Of a stretch of 64,000 nt of DNA, positions 51,810-59,904 are shown piece after piece. Where the stretch lies: positions 3,720,001 through 3,784,000 of the forward strand of contig NZ_CP084561.1 of NCBI RefSeq assembly GCF_021789315.1. Reading direction: 5' to 3'. The stretch's first letter is position 1. Each line of letters opens with the position of its first letter. The notes beneath the pieces were generated by a model that worked only from the letters and a program-made list of their open reading frames with translations, had not been told where the DNA came from and made no database searches. A program made the translations under genes and the position numbers. This DNA comes from Arthrobacter sp. FW305-BF8 (GTDB lineage Bacteria > Actinomycetota > Actinomycetes > Actinomycetales > Micrococcaceae).

Positions 51810-53435
51810 CTAGCCGACGCTCTCCGGTTGAAAGGTTCCGTCACTAAAGAGCACGAGCCCACCGGAGGTTGCTATTGGGCGCACTTCCCATCCGTGGATG
51901 AGCGCCTTGCCGGTAGTTGCGTCCAAGACGAGGCTCTCCGTGGAGTTCTTAGCGTAGAGCTTCCCGTCGAAGAATCCGGAAACCTCTAGTTCCAAGGCTG
52001 CTGCCTGGGCTGCGGGCACGGAAAAACCGCGTCGGCCAGTATGCGGATCGAATACGTAGGCCGGATCTGAGTCGTATGCTGTTGCGAATGCTTTTCCGCT
52101 CACTGGATCGGCCAGGACCGTGGTCCTTCTAGCATCCGGCCAGAACATCTTTTTGCCGGTAACCCCGTCAATAACGATGTTGGTGCCGGAACCGTCAATC
52201 CCGACGTACCTGTCCGGCCAGAACAGATTGCTAGGAGTAGCGTATCCGCAGGGGTTATCTGGCTCCAGGGCGGTACCATCTAGGGCCCACGCGTTGACGC
52301 CATTTCCCAATTTGATCCCATGGAAGTAGTAGCACTGTTGATCCTCTTTTGAGGTTACTTGGTAGCTGATGGCCACGTCGTGAACGGTTCTCTGAACAGT
52401 GCCGGGACGGGTCCATAGCTTGTTCCCGGTACGACTGTCGTACGCGCTACTCGTGGCTTCCAGATTCACTCCGGTTCCCAATCCGTCCGTGATCACTACA
52501 ACATTCGTGCTGGAACCTATCAGCGTGAAGTTTGGACCAGAGTAGGAAGTTCCGGGGTTGGATGCCACCTTCGCTGTTGAAGTCACCCGGTTGAGATCCT
52601 CAGAGTAGAAGTTGAGCCGCAACTCGACGGTCGCGGGCTTCAGGTCGACCGCCTCAGTCTGATACTCAACCAGGGCCGCAAGGCGTTGGACCTTGCCTTC
52701 CATAAAGATCGCGCTTTGACCCGCGGACTGAGCACCAGGGCCGGATGCGGCTAGGAGGGCTGTAGTGTCCACGGTGCCCACGGGAATGAGAAACGGGGAA
52801 CTACCAGAATAAATGGCACCGTTTGCGAATTCTCCGGTCCCGCTCATCACCAGCGTTGAAGTTGGGGTGGGACTTGGAATGTTCAGGCTGGTTGGGCTTG
52901 GCGGCTGGCTCCCGGTGCTGTCTGTGGGGCTAACCGACGGAGCCGACGTCGGCTGGACCTCGTTTTCTACTGCAGGCCGTGCGCTGGTGGCTGATCGCGA
53001 GCCGGTAGCGCTGACAGATGATGCTATGACAATGGCGAGGACAACGACGATGCCCGAGGCTATAGCGGTGAAGCGGTTCTTCCCCAGCCAGGCTTTCATG
53101 GCTGCCACGGGAGATGTAGGAGCGGTGTCTCGTGGATTGGATCGAGGGCCATCAGGAACAGGGACCCTACGGTCCGCGTCAGGCATCGATGGGGCCGGAG
53201 CGGCTACAGGGTGGAGGCTGCGGTCATATGCGGCCCTCCTAGCCGGTTCCAGTAGCTCCGACTCAGCATCTGCGATTTCGCGCATCCGGGTCTCTGCCTC
53301 TTGCCGGCGCTCGAGACTGGGGTGTCCTTGAAGTTGCGTCCATCGCCGGCGCTCTTCCCGTACGGCTCTCTTGATCTCATCGGATGTCGCATTTTCGGGA
53401 ATGTCGAGGGTTTCGTAGTGGGTTGTTCCAGGCAT
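51810..53435 (-). CDS. J-like domain, membrane-anchored beta-propeller-like protein
   Basis: A 541-residue protein, last gene of the chaperone/FtsK/toxin operon. Residues 1-70 form a J-like domain (HYETLDIPENATSDEIKRAVREERRRW...LLEPARRAAYDRSL) in which the HPD loop reads HPS. A transmembrane helix at ~122-143 is followed by a Pro/Ser/Thr linker and an outside domain of ~330 residues with PQQ-propeller-like strands (YDSRTGNKLWTRPG, IVIDGVTGKKMFWP, YVFDPHTGRRGFSVP, LVLDATTGKALIHG). It could couple cytoplasmic Hsp70 to an external platform. 37 bp after the immunity-like gene. Confidence 0.75.
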   Translation of the reverse strand: MPGTTHYETLDIPENATSDEIKRAVREERRRWTQLQGHPSLERRQEAETRMREIADAESELLEPARRAAYDRSLHPVAAPAPSMPDADRRVPVPDGPRSNPRDTAPTSPVAAMKAWLGKNRFTAIASGIVVVLAIVIASSVSATGSRSATSARPAVENEVQPTSAPSVSPTDSTGSQPPSPTSLNIPSPTPTSTLVMSGTGEFANGAIYSGSSPFLIPVGTVDTTALLAASGPGAQSAGQSAIFMEGKVQRLAALVEYQTEAVDLKPATVELRLNFYSEDLNRVTSTAKVASNPGTSYSGPNFTLIGSSTNVVVITDGLGTGVNLEATSSAYDSRTGNKLWTRPGTVQRTVHDVAISYQVTSKEDQQCYYFHGIKLGNGVNAWALDGTALEPDNPCGYATPSNLFWPDRYVGIDGSGTNIVIDGVTGKKMFWPDARRTTVLADPVSGKAFATAYDSDPAYVFDPHTGRRGFSVPAAQAAALELEVSGFFDGKLYAKNSTESLVLDATTGKALIHGWEVRPIATSGGLVLFSDGTFQPESVG

Positions 53436-53472
53436 GGTGTTTCCTATTCTTCTGAGACTGTAACTGCCCGTC

Positions 53473-53736
53473 TCAGACGTTGGGCGGGAAATCAGCCGGA
53501 TCGGTTCTGCGGCCGCTCTTGAAGGCCTCGAGGTGAACGTCCCAGGTCACAGACGAGTTCGCGTACAGGACTGACCCGTCGCGCGAAACTATGAGCGACC
53601 CGCCTCCCCTCACGGGCTGCCAAAAGTGAATCGCATCGACTTCAGGCAAGCTCCGGCTGTTCGCTATTGCTTCACTTTCCGACATGCCGAGTAGCCGGGC
53701 TGCGATCGTGACTTGCTCCGAGTGCTGTTGGTTCAT
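53473..53736 (-). CDS. Imm35/YrhB-like immunity protein candidate
   Basis: An 87-residue protein starting at ATG 53736 behind GGAGGAAG; the longer frame is rejected. GGGSLIVSRDGSVLYANSSVTWDVHLEAFKSGRRT resembles the YrhB/Imm35 fold, which often neutralises papain-fold (Tox-PL) toxins. It follows the toxin gene by 13 bp, as expected for a toxin-immunity pair. The assignment rests on context plus a weak sequence resemblance. Confidence 0.55.
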   Translation of the reverse strand: MNQQHSEQVTIAARLLGMSESEAIANSRSLPEVDAIHFWQPVRGGGSLIVSRDGSVLYANSSVTWDVHLEAFKSGRRTDPADFPPNV

Positions 53737-53749
53737 GAAACTTCCTCCG

Positions 53750-54520
53750 TTAGATTCCGGCGTCCCAAGTGGTAACCGGGCAATCCGGGGACCCGTAGTC
53801 GAGGGGCCAGCCCGAAACAGTGCCCGACTGTCCGTCGATGGCAACGACCTGTTGCCCGTCGTAGTAAGCATTGAACCAGTGACCTGGCCCCTGCTGCCTG
53901 TCAATTCCCACCACTGCGTGCGCTCCAGGGCCTTGCTGAATGAGGGCATCAGCAATTTCGCCCGGCGTCATTGGCACCTGCTTCTTGCCCGTGAGTGCCT
54001 CCATTTCCGAAATTGAAAACGTTGTCGTCCCGGCGGGACCCATGTCTCGGCCGGAAAGTTTCTCGAATACGGCAAGTGCGCAGGCCCCACAGTTAGTAGA
54101 CCTCGGACTAAAGGAGTTGCTGTCATAACCTGGGTTGATGTCCCCGATCCACCCCGAAATCCCCTGCAATGTCGCGATTGCAGGTGAGCCTTGACTGGGC
54201 GCGCTGGCTCCGCCTCCGACTGAATCGCTGCTTCTGCCCGGCGAGGCCGATGCTGCAACTGTGCGGGCAACAAAAGCTTCTCCAGCTTCGGCGGCTTTAT
54301 GAAGCAGGGCAGCCGCGTCTATTGCTGAGCGCGCGGCACTTTGCAGTCCATGGACTGTTTGGGCACCCAGCGGGTTTCGGGTGTCCGTACCGGCCACCGC
54401 CGCCGATTGGAGGGCCGCTGCGGACATGTTCTGGGCCCTCTCGTGAAGTCCTGCCGCCATGCGTGCCGCCTCCCTGCTAATGGCCGTGAGCGTCTCGCAA
54501 AGTTGTTGCAGTTCGCTCAT
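53750..54520 (-). CDS. Tox-PL papain-fold toxin with WXG/LXG-like N-terminus
   Basis: A 256-residue protein. Residues 1-90 are helical and Ala/Ser-rich, like WXG100/LXG delivery domains; a Ser/Gly linker follows (~90-110). The C-terminal domain carries RSTNCGACALAVFEKLSGR, HAVVGIDRQQGPGHWFNAYYDGQ and VVAIDGQSG: a papain-like triad Cys144-His214-Asp229, the pattern of Tox-PL deamidase/protease toxins of polymorphic toxin systems. It probably acts on a protein glutamine or peptide bond in the target cell. No secretion signal, which fits export through the FtsK-type ATPase. Start ATG with no clear Shine-Dalgarno. Confidence 0.72.
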   Translation of the reverse strand: MSELQQLCETLTAISREAARMAAGLHERAQNMSAAALQSAAVAGTDTRNPLGAQTVHGLQSAARSAIDAAALLHKAAEAGEAFVARTVAASASPGRSSDSVGGGASAPSQGSPAIATLQGISGWIGDINPGYDSNSFSPRSTNCGACALAVFEKLSGRDMGPAGTTTFSISEMEALTGKKQVPMTPGEIADALIQQGPGAHAVVGIDRQQGPGHWFNAYYDGQQVVAIDGQSGTVSGWPLDYGSPDCPVTTWDAGI

Positions 54521-54617
54521 TGAGGACAGCCAGAACTCGACCGCAGCCCAGTGAAGCTGAGCTCCAGGCAGATGGATGCGGGTTCTACCTTTATGTTCGT
54601 CGGCAACGGCATACCGG

Positions 54618-54878
54618 TCACAGCGATGATGCGAACCGCGTCGCTGCCTGTGACGCCTGCTGGAGAGCGCTGATGGCCGCGTTTACCTGTTTCTCCGCTT
54701 CCTGGAGAGTCTGGATCATGTCTTTGTCGACGCCTTGCGCCGATCCCCCGATGGTCGCCTGGACCTGATTGACGGCTTCCGAGAATTTGGTTTTGAAGCC
54801 GGCCAACCCCCCGGCTGTGGTCTTGGCATCGTTCCCGATCGAGGCGAGCTGCTGCTTGACTGCTGAAAGTTGTGACAT
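54618..54878 (-). CDS. WXG100/ESAT-6-like small helical protein
   Basis: An 86-residue, fully helical protein with a break at residues 42-46 (TIGGS) where WXG100 proteins have W-x-G, and a heptad-rich second helix (MIQTLQEAEKQVNAAISALQQASQAATRFA). Length and layout match ESAT-6-like secreted proteins, though the Trp is missing. Strong AAAGGAAAA Shine-Dalgarno. Located between the FtsK-type ATPase genes and the toxin, where a T7SS substrate or co-secreted partner is expected. Confidence 0.7.
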   Translation of the reverse strand: MSQLSAVKQQLASIGNDAKTTAGGLAGFKTKFSEAVNQVQATIGGSAQGVDKDMIQTLQEAEKQVNAAISALQQASQAATRFASSL

Positions 54879-54891
54879 GGTTTTCCTTTGT

Positions 54892-55479
54892 TTAGGCGTT
54901 TGTAATGAAGAGCAGCACGATGCTGACTATCAGTGTCGCTAGCAGGGCGGCGATGCGAACGTACTTTCGTTGCCTCGCCTGCTTCGCTGCGGCTTCTCGC
55001 TCGCGTTCAATCCTTGCCGTCAACGCTTCGGCTTTTTGCCAGTTGACGAGCTCATTTCGGCGCCTCAGCGCGGCGGCGGCCTCAGCCGCTTGAGTTTTTT
55101 GCCGGGCAGCCGCTTGCAGTTCGGCACGGATGCGGGCTTCAGCCGCGGTTTGGGCCTGAACGGACGCCTCCAGCGCAGTTGCTGATCCGTCCCTACCGAA
55201 GGCGGGTCGGACTGCCAGAGGGAGACGGCCCCCTTCACGTTGAAGAAGTGTGGCGGCGTTCTCGTAGCTGACGGCTAGGGCTTGACCGATGCCATCCAGG
55301 CGGGCTGTATCACTCCGTGCAACTGATACAGCCGTTTTCAGGTTGTCGTCCCGATGACGCTGCGCCTTTGCGGTCTCCCCTTCCAGCCCACCTGGAACAG
55401 CTGCTAAGGACTCCAAGGCGCTGTTGTACGACGCGTAGAGTTCAGTTGACCTCGCAGAAGGAGGTTTGCCCGTCTTCAT
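54892..55479 (-). CDS. Coiled-coil tail-anchored membrane protein
   Basis: A 195-residue protein: long alpha-helical/coiled-coil body rich in Ala, Arg, Glu and Gln (SVQAQTAAEARIRAELQAAARQ, EALTARIEREREAAAKQARQRK) ending in a single transmembrane helix (VRIAALLATLIVSIVLLFITNA). The body would face the cytoplasm. ATG 55479 overlaps the FtsK stop by 4 bp (ATGA). It is perhaps the membrane anchor or stalk of the ATPase. No family recognised. Confidence 0.7.
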   Translation of the reverse strand: MKTGKPPSARSTELYASYNSALESLAAVPGGLEGETAKAQRHRDDNLKTAVSVARSDTARLDGIGQALAVSYENAATLLQREGGRLPLAVRPAFGRDGSATALEASVQAQTAAEARIRAELQAAARQKTQAAEAAAALRRRNELVNWQKAEALTARIEREREAAAKQARQRKYVRIAALLATLIVSIVLLFITNA

Positions 55480-58223
55480 GCGTTCCAGTCCATCGTGAGG
55501 AAGGCCTTGGAATCTCCAGGAGTAAGTGGTGCGAAAGGAACCACCACCGTCGGTTCGGCAAGGTGCGCCCTGTCCATGAGGAGCCCGCGGTTGTCCCGCA
55601 CGGACCAACGAACGAATGGGCCGAGGAGACCTTGGGCAGCGGCTTGGTCCATCCTCAGCAGTAGGAGAGCATCGAAATATCCGTCCCCGCCGAACCCGAT
55701 GTGGGACTTGTAGGTAGCGCCACTCGACCACCAGCCCAGAAAGTGCGTGGACTGAGCAGGACCGTCTCGAAGGATGGTCTGCAGATCCTCAACGGGCCGG
55801 CGGGAAAAGGAATCCGGGGTCTCCAGACCGACGGCTCGGTCAAAGGCAAACGCCATCAAATAACGGCGTCTACCACTGACCTCCCCGTCTACGAGCTCCG
55901 CGCTCAGTGTCTTTAGCTCGTCTGCAATGGATTCCCGTCCAATCCGCCGGACAGGAAAACCCAGTCTCTCCATCGTCGAATACCAGCGTTCCTGGCCGTT
56001 GTGCTCCGCCGTCACGGGATCGAGAAGATCGAAGCTCCAAAAGTCGGCATCCCCAGCCGGGTGCTGCAATGCCAATGACAGCGCCGCCGTTTGCAGCGTC
56101 CCGACTGCCACGTTGCTGGGGATATCGCCTGCCTCCGGCGTTGACGCTTTCTGCCCGCCGCCTACGATTGCTAGATGGCGTCCCGGTTCGTCTCCCAGTG
56201 GGATGTTGAGCGGGGTGCTTGTGACATCGATCGGGTAACCGAGCACGGCTGAGGGGACAGCCGCTTTTTCAGTGACCAGACGCCTCAGCGTCAGCGTCGA
56301 GTCGAGAGCCGCGCCCGGTCTAATCTCAACGCTGCCATCGAAGACGATGGGCTCAGGCACGCAGCCCCTCGTCCTTTCCCACCAGCCGGCCCTGATCTGG
56401 TTAAGCTCGGCGTCGTCGGCTGCGGCAATCACTATTTGTTTGTTGGCCCGGACAGCGCCGTAGTCGAGGTTCAACACTGCCTGCCCGCGCCCGCGCAGCA
56501 TCGACGCGGCGTCATTGCCCAAAACCATGGTCGCCTGTGATTCCGCTGACGAGTTTTTCAGTGCCAGCCGAATGGGAAATTGGGCGTAGATCCCGTCGCC
56601 CGTGGTCATGAGGGCGGCAATGCCTGAGATCGACTGCGACGACAGGATAGTGTGCACGCCATAGGCACGGCCAAGCTTGGCAAGCTTCTGGAGGAGAACG
56701 GCGGCCTCCGAGGCAACCGCGTCGTTGTCTTCGAACATCACGTGGAACTCATCGATGATGACGACAATTCGGGGCATAAGTGCGTCCGGAACCGCGGCCC
56801 GGTACTTGGCGATGTTGTCGCCGAACGGCTTAAAAATGCCAGCACGGCGCGTCAACTCCTGCACGAGGTGCCGGAGCACGGCCACTCCGAACTCCCTGTC
56901 GCTCTGCAGCCCCAGCACACGCGCATGCGGCAGAAAATCAGGGGATCCAGGAGTAGGCGCGAGCGGATAAAGTGTCACACCCTCCTTGAAATCCAGCAGA
57001 TAGAGCTCGAGCTCTGTCGGTGCGTAGCGTTCACAAAGACTGTGGATTATCACTTTGAGAAGGTTGGATTTTCCCTGGCCGACGGCGCCCGTGACGAGCG
57101 CGTTGTGGCGCTGATCCTTTTCGTCCCCGAAGGTGATCTCCACTGTCTCGGACCCGGAGATGCCGACGTTGAAGGTAATGCCGTCCGCCGATGAATGGTG
57201 CCACTCTCCTCTAATTGGCTGGATTGCAGTGAAGGGAACTGTGATCGCCGAGGCGTTAGCCGCCGACCTGGCGAGATGATCGACCTCTTGAGCCAGCGTC
57301 GATGAATTGTTTTCTTGCATGGTCAGTTCAAACGCTGGGTGCCTCAGCCACCTGAGCCTGCCGTTCTCTCTGACGATCACTTCTCCGACGGACCGGAGAT
57401 TGTCACGTGCCATCCACTCGGGTTGTTTCTTGCCTTCGGTCAGAATCAGAAAACTGATCCCCGCTGCAGGCCCTGCAGCGGCCAGAGCCATGATTTTGCG
57501 GTGACGTTCTTCGTCAATGTCCTGCGGATAATCCAGCAGCACGACAAGGCGGAGTCGTTCTATCGGCCTGCCCGTGTGTTCCCGAAAATCGAGGAGAGTC
57601 GGATGCATGCCCCGCATGGTGTTGTTAATTCCGTGGACGGACTCGGTGAGTCGGCCCAGCGCCCTCTCCAGGTCGGTGCTGGAACTCATGATCTCGAACA
57701 ACCCCCCGGAAGGTGCATTCATGGGAGCGAAGGGAGAGAGGGCTCCGGTGAGCAGCGGATCGAATACTTCCACATCCAGTTCGGCCGGGGCGGTGTTCTT
57801 GAGGGCTTCCAGAACGATAGTTCGTGTTATTTCGGCCGCAGCTCCGCGCTCGGCTTCTATGATGAGGTTCGACCTTCCGATAAGGGGAAGCACGCAGGGC
57901 GCCGATAACACTTCATTGACCCCTGCGGATTGTCCCGGCATCGAGAGGCGGCCCAGCGTTACGTATTCTGCGGCCCGGAGTGCTGACGGGCCCGCGGAAT
58001 TCAGGTTCTCTCCCAGATTCCTGGCGGCAATGGAATGCTCAGCCACTTGCTGTGCCGCACGGTTTCGGGCCACCGTAAGCAGTTTCTGGTACGCGGACTG
58101 CGCAGATCGCTCGGCTGCCTGTCGACGGGACAGGGTGTCAGCCTTAGCAGATTCGACGCTTCCAAGTGCGGCGGCGTGAGCGCTGGTTAGGGCACGGGCC
58201 GCAGCTTCCAGAGAACTGGACAT
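55476..58223 (-). CDS. FtsK/SpoIIIE-type ATPase (EccC/EssC-like)
   Basis: A 915-residue motor protein. An N-terminal coiled coil (~1-80) precedes a beta-rich region and the FtsK/SpoIIIE domain with Walker A GAVGQGKS (379-386) and Walker B IVVIIDEF (486-493). A second ATPase-like domain (from ~640) has a degenerate P-loop GGGQKAST (688-695) without a proper Lys-Ser/Thr. One active and one inactive module recall T7SS EccC/EssC rather than DNA-translocating FtsK; no transmembrane helix or gamma DNA-binding domain is seen. Start overlaps the grpE stop (TGATG). Confidence 0.85.
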   Translation of the reverse strand: MSSSLEAAARALTSAHAAALGSVESAKADTLSRRQAAERSAQSAYQKLLTVARNRAAQQVAEHSIAARNLGENLNSAGPSALRAAEYVTLGRLSMPGQSAGVNEVLSAPCVLPLIGRSNLIIEAERGAAAEITRTIVLEALKNTAPAELDVEVFDPLLTGALSPFAPMNAPSGGLFEIMSSSTDLERALGRLTESVHGINNTMRGMHPTLLDFREHTGRPIERLRLVVLLDYPQDIDEERHRKIMALAAAGPAAGISFLILTEGKKQPEWMARDNLRSVGEVIVRENGRLRWLRHPAFELTMQENNSSTLAQEVDHLARSAANASAITVPFTAIQPIRGEWHHSSADGITFNVGISGSETVEITFGDEKDQRHNALVTGAVGQGKSNLLKVIIHSLCERYAPTELELYLLDFKEGVTLYPLAPTPGSPDFLPHARVLGLQSDREFGVAVLRHLVQELTRRAGIFKPFGDNIAKYRAAVPDALMPRIVVIIDEFHVMFEDNDAVASEAAVLLQKLAKLGRAYGVHTILSSQSISGIAALMTTGDGIYAQFPIRLALKNSSAESQATMVLGNDAASMLRGRGQAVLNLDYGAVRANKQIVIAAADDAELNQIRAGWWERTRGCVPEPIVFDGSVEIRPGAALDSTLTLRRLVTEKAAVPSAVLGYPIDVTSTPLNIPLGDEPGRHLAIVGGGQKASTPEAGDIPSNVAVGTLQTAALSLALQHPAGDADFWSFDLLDPVTAEHNGQERWYSTMERLGFPVRRIGRESIADELKTLSAELVDGEVSGRRRYLMAFAFDRAVGLETPDSFSRRPVEDLQTILRDGPAQSTHFLGWWSSGATYKSHIGFGGDGYFDALLLLRMDQAAAQGLLGPFVRWSVRDNRGLLMDRAHLAEPTVVVPFAPLTPGDSKAFLTMDWNA

Positions 58224-58714
58224 CAGGCTCCCACCCCCGTGTCAGCTACTGCCACTGTTACCTGGGTGGGCCGGAGGAGCCGGTCGTCGAGGATGTAGCC
58301 CGTCCGGTGGACCGCCGCTATCGTACCGGCCGGCAAATGGACGTTGGCCGGAATTGATGCGATTGCCTCGTGGAAGCGCGGGTCAAACGGGCCCCCGTCG
58401 TCAACAGCATGAAGGCTACGTCGCGAGAACACCTCCAGCAATTCGTCGACGGCAGAGCTGACGAGTTCTGGGCTGGCTGGTTCTGATCTGAGTCTGTCAA
58501 TGGCGAGCAGAGCCTCGCGGAAGAGAGACTCGAAGGTGCGATGCCTTATCTGGTCCTGAGCTGCCCGTGCCTGTTCCTGCAGCGCCTCGTATAGCCCATT
58601 GCGTGCCTTATCGTCCATGAGCCTCCTGGCGAACAAGTCGCGCAGTTGCCCAACCTCAATGCGTAGAGCGTCGATTGCGGCCGCGACGTCGGTATCATCG
58701 GATGACTGTGCCAA
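58223..58714 (-). CDS. grpE: GrpE-family nucleotide exchange factor
   Basis: A 163-residue GrpE. The N-terminal half is a helical dimerisation region (ALRIEVGQLRDLF... EQARAAQDQIRHRTFESLF). The C-terminal beta-domain is clear: FDPRFHEAIASIPA followed by GYILDDRLLRPTQVTVA. It should release ADP from the Hsp70 encoded two genes upstream. TTG start, weak Shine-Dalgarno. Overlaps the ftsK-type start by one base. Not the housekeeping copy, which would accompany dnaK-dnaJ-hspR. Confidence 0.85.
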   Translation of the reverse strand: MAQSSDDTDVAAAIDALRIEVGQLRDLFARRLMDDKARNGLYEALQEQARAAQDQIRHRTFESLFREALLAIDRLRSEPASPELVSSAVDELLEVFSRRSLHAVDDGGPFDPRFHEAIASIPANVHLPAGTIAAVHRTGYILDDRLLRPTQVTVAVADTGVGA

Positions 58715-58715
58715 C

Positions 58716-59867
58716 TTATTGACCGCCGATCGGCTGCAAACCGCTGTTCCGGACCATGGCTGGAGCTTGCTTTTGCTCCCACCTCCAAGTGGGCATTCGG
58801 TGCCGCTTTACGAAAGCGATGGGAATCAGCCCCAGTGCCAGCAGGAACAAGAACCCGAAAAATCCAGCCGCTCCCCCCGACGGGCCGGACGCGATGCCGA
58901 ACGAAACCAGCATTGCCACGAAGGCGCCCAGCATTCCCAAGACGTAGCCCAGCAGGTTGTCGGACCCAAACCACCTCACCCGTTCGGCGCGATCAGCCAA
59001 GCGCGCGACTTCATCAACGTCTGCCCGCAATTCGGGGTCTTGAACACCCACCGCACTGATCCGTTCCAGCGCCTCCCGCGTAGCAGCCAGTTGCACTTCG
59101 TTGAGGATGGTACTGGATTCGTCGGGAAACTGGGACCATTTCCCGGTGGCCGAGTCTAAAAGAGCCGCAGCATAGTGGAACTTGAAAAGGTCATTGTCGG
59201 GATCGGTTTCGACTGCCTTTTTGAGCGCTGGCAGGGCCTCATCCGGCCGCTCCTGCGCGGTCAGGGAGTAAGCGACGCCAACCTGGAAAAAGACGTTCTG
59301 TGGATCAAGCTCGCTGGCACGCCGGTAGGCCTGCTCGGCTCTTCTTGGTTGCCCGGCCGCTCCGTACAGATCCCCTAGCTCGCAGTGGAAGGATGCTTCC
59401 TTGGGATTAAGCCTGATAGCTTCACCTAGCTCGAATTCCGCGTCTGCGAGGTTGTTAAGAGCACGGGAGGACACGCCGCGGATGTACCAGGCCTCGGAAT
59501 TTTCTGGCTGCTGACCCGTCGCTTCACGCCCGGCGTAATTTGCCTGACTTGCATGGCCCGCTGCCATATATTCGCGGGCAACCTGCACCCAGTTCCGGCC
59601 TTGCGCCTCCGGAACGGGCCCATCCGCTAGAGGGACGTGTTCGGCGAGCTGCCGGTCGTACTGTGAACGCTTGGCTGGATCCAGGAGCGTATCTTCGGCA
59701 TCGGATATGTGCTGGGTCATCGCCTCAGCCATTGCCCTGGTCTCAGCCTTGGGATGGGCCTGACGGTTCCGCCATTCACGACGCTGCTTCCGTACCGCTT
59801 TGCGTACAGCGTCCGCATCGGATTCTTTGTCGATTTCGAGAATGCTGTAGAAATTGACGATTGTCAC
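58716..59867 (-). CDS. J-like domain/TPR/two-helix membrane protein
   Basis: A 383-residue protein. Residues 1-73 form a J-like domain (FYSILEIDKESDADAVRKAVRKQRREW...LLDPAKRSQYDRQL) with HPK in place of HPD. TPR repeats follow (~110-225; NLADAEFELGEAIRLNPKEA, GQPRRAEQAYRRASELDPQN). Two transmembrane helices lie near 290-345, with a short basic tail. It should recruit the Hsp70 to the membrane and bind substrate or partners through the TPRs. GTG 59867 with AAGGAA six bases upstream is preferred over ATG 59891. 37 bp after the Hsp70 gene. Confidence 0.82.
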   Translation of the reverse strand: MTIVNFYSILEIDKESDADAVRKAVRKQRREWRNRQAHPKAETRAMAEAMTQHISDAEDTLLDPAKRSQYDRQLAEHVPLADGPVPEAQGRNWVQVAREYMAAGHASQANYAGREATGQQPENSEAWYIRGVSSRALNNLADAEFELGEAIRLNPKEASFHCELGDLYGAAGQPRRAEQAYRRASELDPQNVFFQVGVAYSLTAQERPDEALPALKKAVETDPDNDLFKFHYAAALLDSATGKWSQFPDESSTILNEVQLAATREALERISAVGVQDPELRADVDEVARLADRAERVRWFGSDNLLGYVLGMLGAFVAMLVSFGIASGPSGGAAGFFGFLFLLALGLIPIAFVKRHRMPTWRWEQKQAPAMVRNSGLQPIGGQ

Positions 59868-59904
59868 GTACGTTCCTTTTCTCGCAGGCATGATCTACCC
59901 TGGG

